From contig SVEM01000019.1 of the NCBI GenBank assembly GCA_015057375.1, positions 1-36,340 on the forward strand: DNA of 36,340 nucleotides, given 5' to 3'. Numbering within the stretch: the stretch's first letter is position 1; the number at the start of each line of letters is the position of its first letter. Below, piece by piece: positions 34,018-36,340 of this stretch. The notes beneath the pieces were generated by a model. That model searched no databases. It saw only the letters and a list, made by a program, of their open reading frames with translations, and was not told the DNA's origin. Position numbers and translations under genes: made by a program. The stretch is from Lachnospiraceae bacterium. GTDB taxonomy: Bacteria > Bacillota > Clostridia > Lachnospirales > Lachnospiraceae.

Positions 34018-36340
34018 TCATTGATTACTCTTAGCTGTATCAATTCCGGCTGCATTTTCAAGCCCAAGACGTTTTGTTGCTTCTTCACGCATCTTGTATT
34101 TCAAAACTTTACCGGCAGCATTCATAGGGAAGGCATCTACAAATTCAATGTACTTCGGAACTTTATGACGTGCCATGCTGGCTGCGATATAGTCATGCAT
34201 CTCCTGTACAGTCATTGATTTGCCTTCCTTAAGTATAATACAAGCCATGGCTTCTTCGCCATACCTTTTATCAGGAACACCGATAACCTGTACATCCTGT
34301 ACAAATGAATGTGTATATATAAATTCCTCAATCTCTTTCGGATAAAGGTTTTCACCACCACGAATAATCATATCCTTAAGACGTCCTGTAATACGATATG
34401 TGCCGTCTTTATCACGACATGCAAGGTCACCGGAATGAAGCCATCCTTCAGCATCAACCGTATCACGTGTTGCCTCCGGCATTTTGTAATAGCCCTTCAT
34501 CGTATTGTAACCGCGTGAACAGAACTCCCCATTTTCTCCGTCAGGAACTTCCTCACCTGTCTCAGGATCGATAATCTTACATTCCACATGTGGAAAATCA
34601 TAACCAACTGTATCACAACGGAGATCCAAAGGATCTGTCCAGGCTGACATTGTACTTCCCGGTGAAGACTCTGTCTGACCGTAAACACTTACGATACCTG
34701 TCATGTTCATCTCATTAGGATCTGCCGCACGTCTCATAAGCTCCGGAGGACATCCTGCACCGGCCATGATACCTGTTCTCATATGCGAGAAGTCCGTCTT
34801 TTTATAATCCTCATGATTGAACATTGCAATAAACATGGTCGGAACACCGTTAAAGCAGGTGATTCTTTCCTGGTTAATACATGCAAGTGATGACTTTGCC
34901 GAGAAATACGGCATTGGGCAAACCGTTGCTCCGTGAGTGAGTGATGCAGTCATCGAAAGCACCATACCAAAACAATGGAACATCGGAACCTGAATCATCA
35001 TGCGGTCCGCTGTGGAAAGTCCCATACGGTCACCGATACATTTTCCGTTATTTACAACGTTATAGTGTGTAAGCATAACTCCCTTAGGGAATCCTGTTGT
35101 TCCTGATGTGTACTGCATATTACAAACATCATCCGGTCTTACGCGTGCTGCCATACGATTTAATTCTTCCTGCGGAACAAGGTCGCCACGCTCCATTGCC
35201 TCGTCAAATGTAAGGCATCCCGGCTGTTTAAATCCTACGGTAATTACATTGCGAAGGAACGGAAGTCTCTTACAATGAAGCGGTTCACCCGGCTTGCTTG
35301 TTGCAATCTCAGGACAAATCTCGTTAATAATATCTTTGTAATTTGAATCCAGACAAGAGTCTACCATAACAAGTGTATGTGTATCAGACTGTCTGAACAA
35401 ATAATCTGCCTCATGTCTCTTATATGCAGTATTTACCGAAACAAGTACTGCTCCAATTTTTGTGGTTGCCCAGAATGTAATGTACCATGCAGGAACATTT
35501 GTCGCCCAAATGGATACCTTTGTACCTGCCTTTACACCCATGGAAATCAGCGCTCGTGCAAACTGATCAACATCATCACGGAATTCTTCATATGTACGGA
35601 CATAATCAAGTGTTGTATATTTGAACGCATACTGGTCAGGGAACTCCTCTACCATGCGATCCAGCACCTGTGAGAATGTAAGATTTATTAACTCATCTTT
35701 TTTCCAAACATACTGTCCTGTACCATTATGATTTGGATATAATACTTTCTTCTTGCCGCGTGTTTTTTCAAAACGGCTCATATAATTCACAAAATGAGGG
35801 AAGATAATCTCATAATCCGGAAGGTCTTCCATCCACTCTGTTTTCCACTCCAGTGAAATAAATCCATCATAGTCAATAGAAGAAAGTGCTCTCATAACAT
35901 CTTCAATCGGAAGATTCCCTTCTCCGATTAAGTTATAAGTATTCTTGTCATCTGAGTCACGCATATGCACATGCTTCACATACGCACCAAGATTTTTTAT
36001 TGTTGTATCTGCACTCTCATCATAATCACGGTATGGATGATGAACATCCCACAAAGCCGCAAACTGATCACATGCAAACTCATCCATAAGAGAACGAAGA
36101 CGCGCTGTATCAGAATATATACCACTTGTCTTTATCAGGATTGTAACATCAGCCTCTTCGGCATCCTTCATCAGTTCTGTCAAACGATCGCGTACAAGTT
36201 CTTCATTATCCTGCAAAGCGACAACTGACACATATGGCACCTGCATTTGCTTTGCTATATGTATTAACTCCTTCATAGCAGGAATAAAATCCTCTTCATT
36301 TGATGACAAATCACATGAAGTATCAAAACAAGGAATAGAA
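34018..36340 (-). CDS. TIM-barrel sugar-isomerase-like domain fused to acyl-CoA synthetase (5' end outside window)
   Basis: The frame is open to the right edge (SIPCFDTSCDLSS before the first in-window candidate start, a TTG at 36309), so the gene begins outside. The first ~190 visible residues are the end of a xylose-isomerase-like TIM barrel (AALWDVHHPYRDYDE, VKHVHMRDS, GEGNLPIEDV, YDGFISLEW). A linker follows, then a complete adenylate-forming acyl-CoA synthetase: P-loop YTSGTTGFPKG, FHCFGMVLSMTASL, YGQTESSPGST, HSGD, GRLKDMIIRGGENLYPKEIE, and C-terminal AAGKVLKYKMREE with the catalytic Lys. The synthetase half matches the medium/long-chain fatty-acid CoA ligase group. The fusion is in one frame without a stop. 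It precedes PFOR by 34 bases. The substrate of either half is unknown; the metal-ligand Glu of the TIM half may be replaced (see findings). Confidence 0.85.
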   Translation of the reverse strand, partial: SIPCFDTSCDLSSNEEDFIPAMKELIHIAKQMQVPYVSVVALQDNEELVRDRLTELMKDAEEADVTILIKTSGIYSDTARLRSLMDEFACDQFAALWDVHHPYRDYDESADTTIKNLGAYVKHVHMRDSDDKNTYNLIGEGNLPIEDVMRALSSIDYDGFISLEWKTEWMEDLPDYEIIFPHFVNYMSRFEKTRGKKKVLYPNHNGTGQYVWKKDELINLTFSQVLDRMVEEFPDQYAFKYTTLDYVRTYEEFRDDVDQFARALISMGVKAGTKVSIWATNVPAWYITFWATTKIGAVLVSVNTAYKRHEADYLFRQSDTHTLVMVDSCLDSNYKDIINEICPEIATSKPGEPLHCKRLPFLRNVITVGFKQPGCLTFDEAMERGDLVPQEELNRMAARVRPDDVCNMQYTSGTTGFPKGVMLTHYNVVNNGKCIGDRMGLSTADRMMIQVPMFHCFGMVLSMTASLTHGATVCPMPYFSAKSSLACINQERITCFNGVPTMFIAMFNHEDYKKTDFSHMRTGIMAGAGCPPELMRRAADPNEMNMTGIVSVYGQTESSPGSTMSAWTDPLDLRCDTVGYDFPHVECKIIDPETGEEVPDGENGEFCSRGYNTMKGYYKMPEATRDTVDAEGWLHSGDLACRDKDGTYRITGRLKDMIIRGGENLYPKEIEEFIYTHSFVQDVQVIGVPDKRYGEEAMACIILKEGKSMTVQEMHDYIAASMARHKVPKYIEFVDAFPMNAAGKVLKYKMREEATKRLGLENAAGIDTAKSNQ

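Noticed and set aside
36307-36309. TTG at 36309 as the true start of the TIM-barrel/ligase protein
   Set aside because: The frame stays open to the window edge with family-like sequence (CFDTSCDLS) before it, and the barrel would lack its first strands.

Overview
The window looks like chromosomal DNA from an anaerobic, AT-rich, low-GC Gram-positive gut or rumen bacterium, most likely Lachnospiraceae (Butyrivibrio/Lachnospira/Coprococcus type). This rests on AGGAGG-type ribosome binding sites, fermentative pyruvate enzymes (pyruvate formate-lyase and pyruvate:ferredoxin oxidoreductase), and large modular secreted glycosidases with Ig-like, Fn3 and BspA-type repeats behind Gram-positive signal peptides. 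The genus is inference. I see no RNA genes, insertion sequences, CRISPR arrays or phage genes.

Layout, left to right. (1) The 3' end of a plus-strand SGNH/AlgX-like gene (2-457). (2) A minus-strand secreted Big2-CBM9 protein (590-2374) with its own promoter and terminator, and a possible 34-residue ORF upstream. (3) A minus-strand operon of a cytosolic GH31 glycosidase and two very large secreted multidomain proteins with clan GH-A-like cores (12431 down to 2769). It is divergent from a plus-strand AraC-type regulator (12602-13504). (4) A minus-strand run of a secreted LacZ-type GH2 beta-galactosidase, pflB and pflA (20696 down to 13570). (5) A lone plus-strand phenylacetate-CoA ligase gene (20885-22204). 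(6) A tight five-gene minus-strand operon: CotH-like secreted protein, aldo/keto reductase, GH31, secreted GH43, polysaccharide deacetylase (30379 down to 22300). (7) A minus-strand pair of an acyl-CoA synthetase fused to a TIM-barrel sugar-isomerase-like domain (entering from the right edge) and pyruvate:ferredoxin oxidoreductase (36340 down to 30504).

How it fits together. Secreted enzymes (two unassigned GH-A-like proteins, GH2, GH43) and a CBM9 binding protein would act on a branched plant-type glycan at or near the surface. The two cytosolic GH31 enzymes, the aldo/keto reductase and the deacetylase would finish imported oligosaccharides. The sugars would then feed pyruvate, split by PFL or PFOR to acetyl-CoA. 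No sugar transporter is encoded here.

The strongest unexplained pattern is that five of the six secreted proteins carry an extremely lysine-rich module (about 25-37% Lys). It is built on three unrelated folds (Big2, Fn3, BspA leucine-rich repeat), usually behind a Pro/Thr linker. I see no LPXTG, SLH or dockerin signal in them. This suggests a charge-based way of holding enzymes on the cell surface. Other items of note are the TIM-barrel/acyl-CoA synthetase fusion, the two unassigned giant hydrolases, and the CotH-like protein inside a glycan operon.
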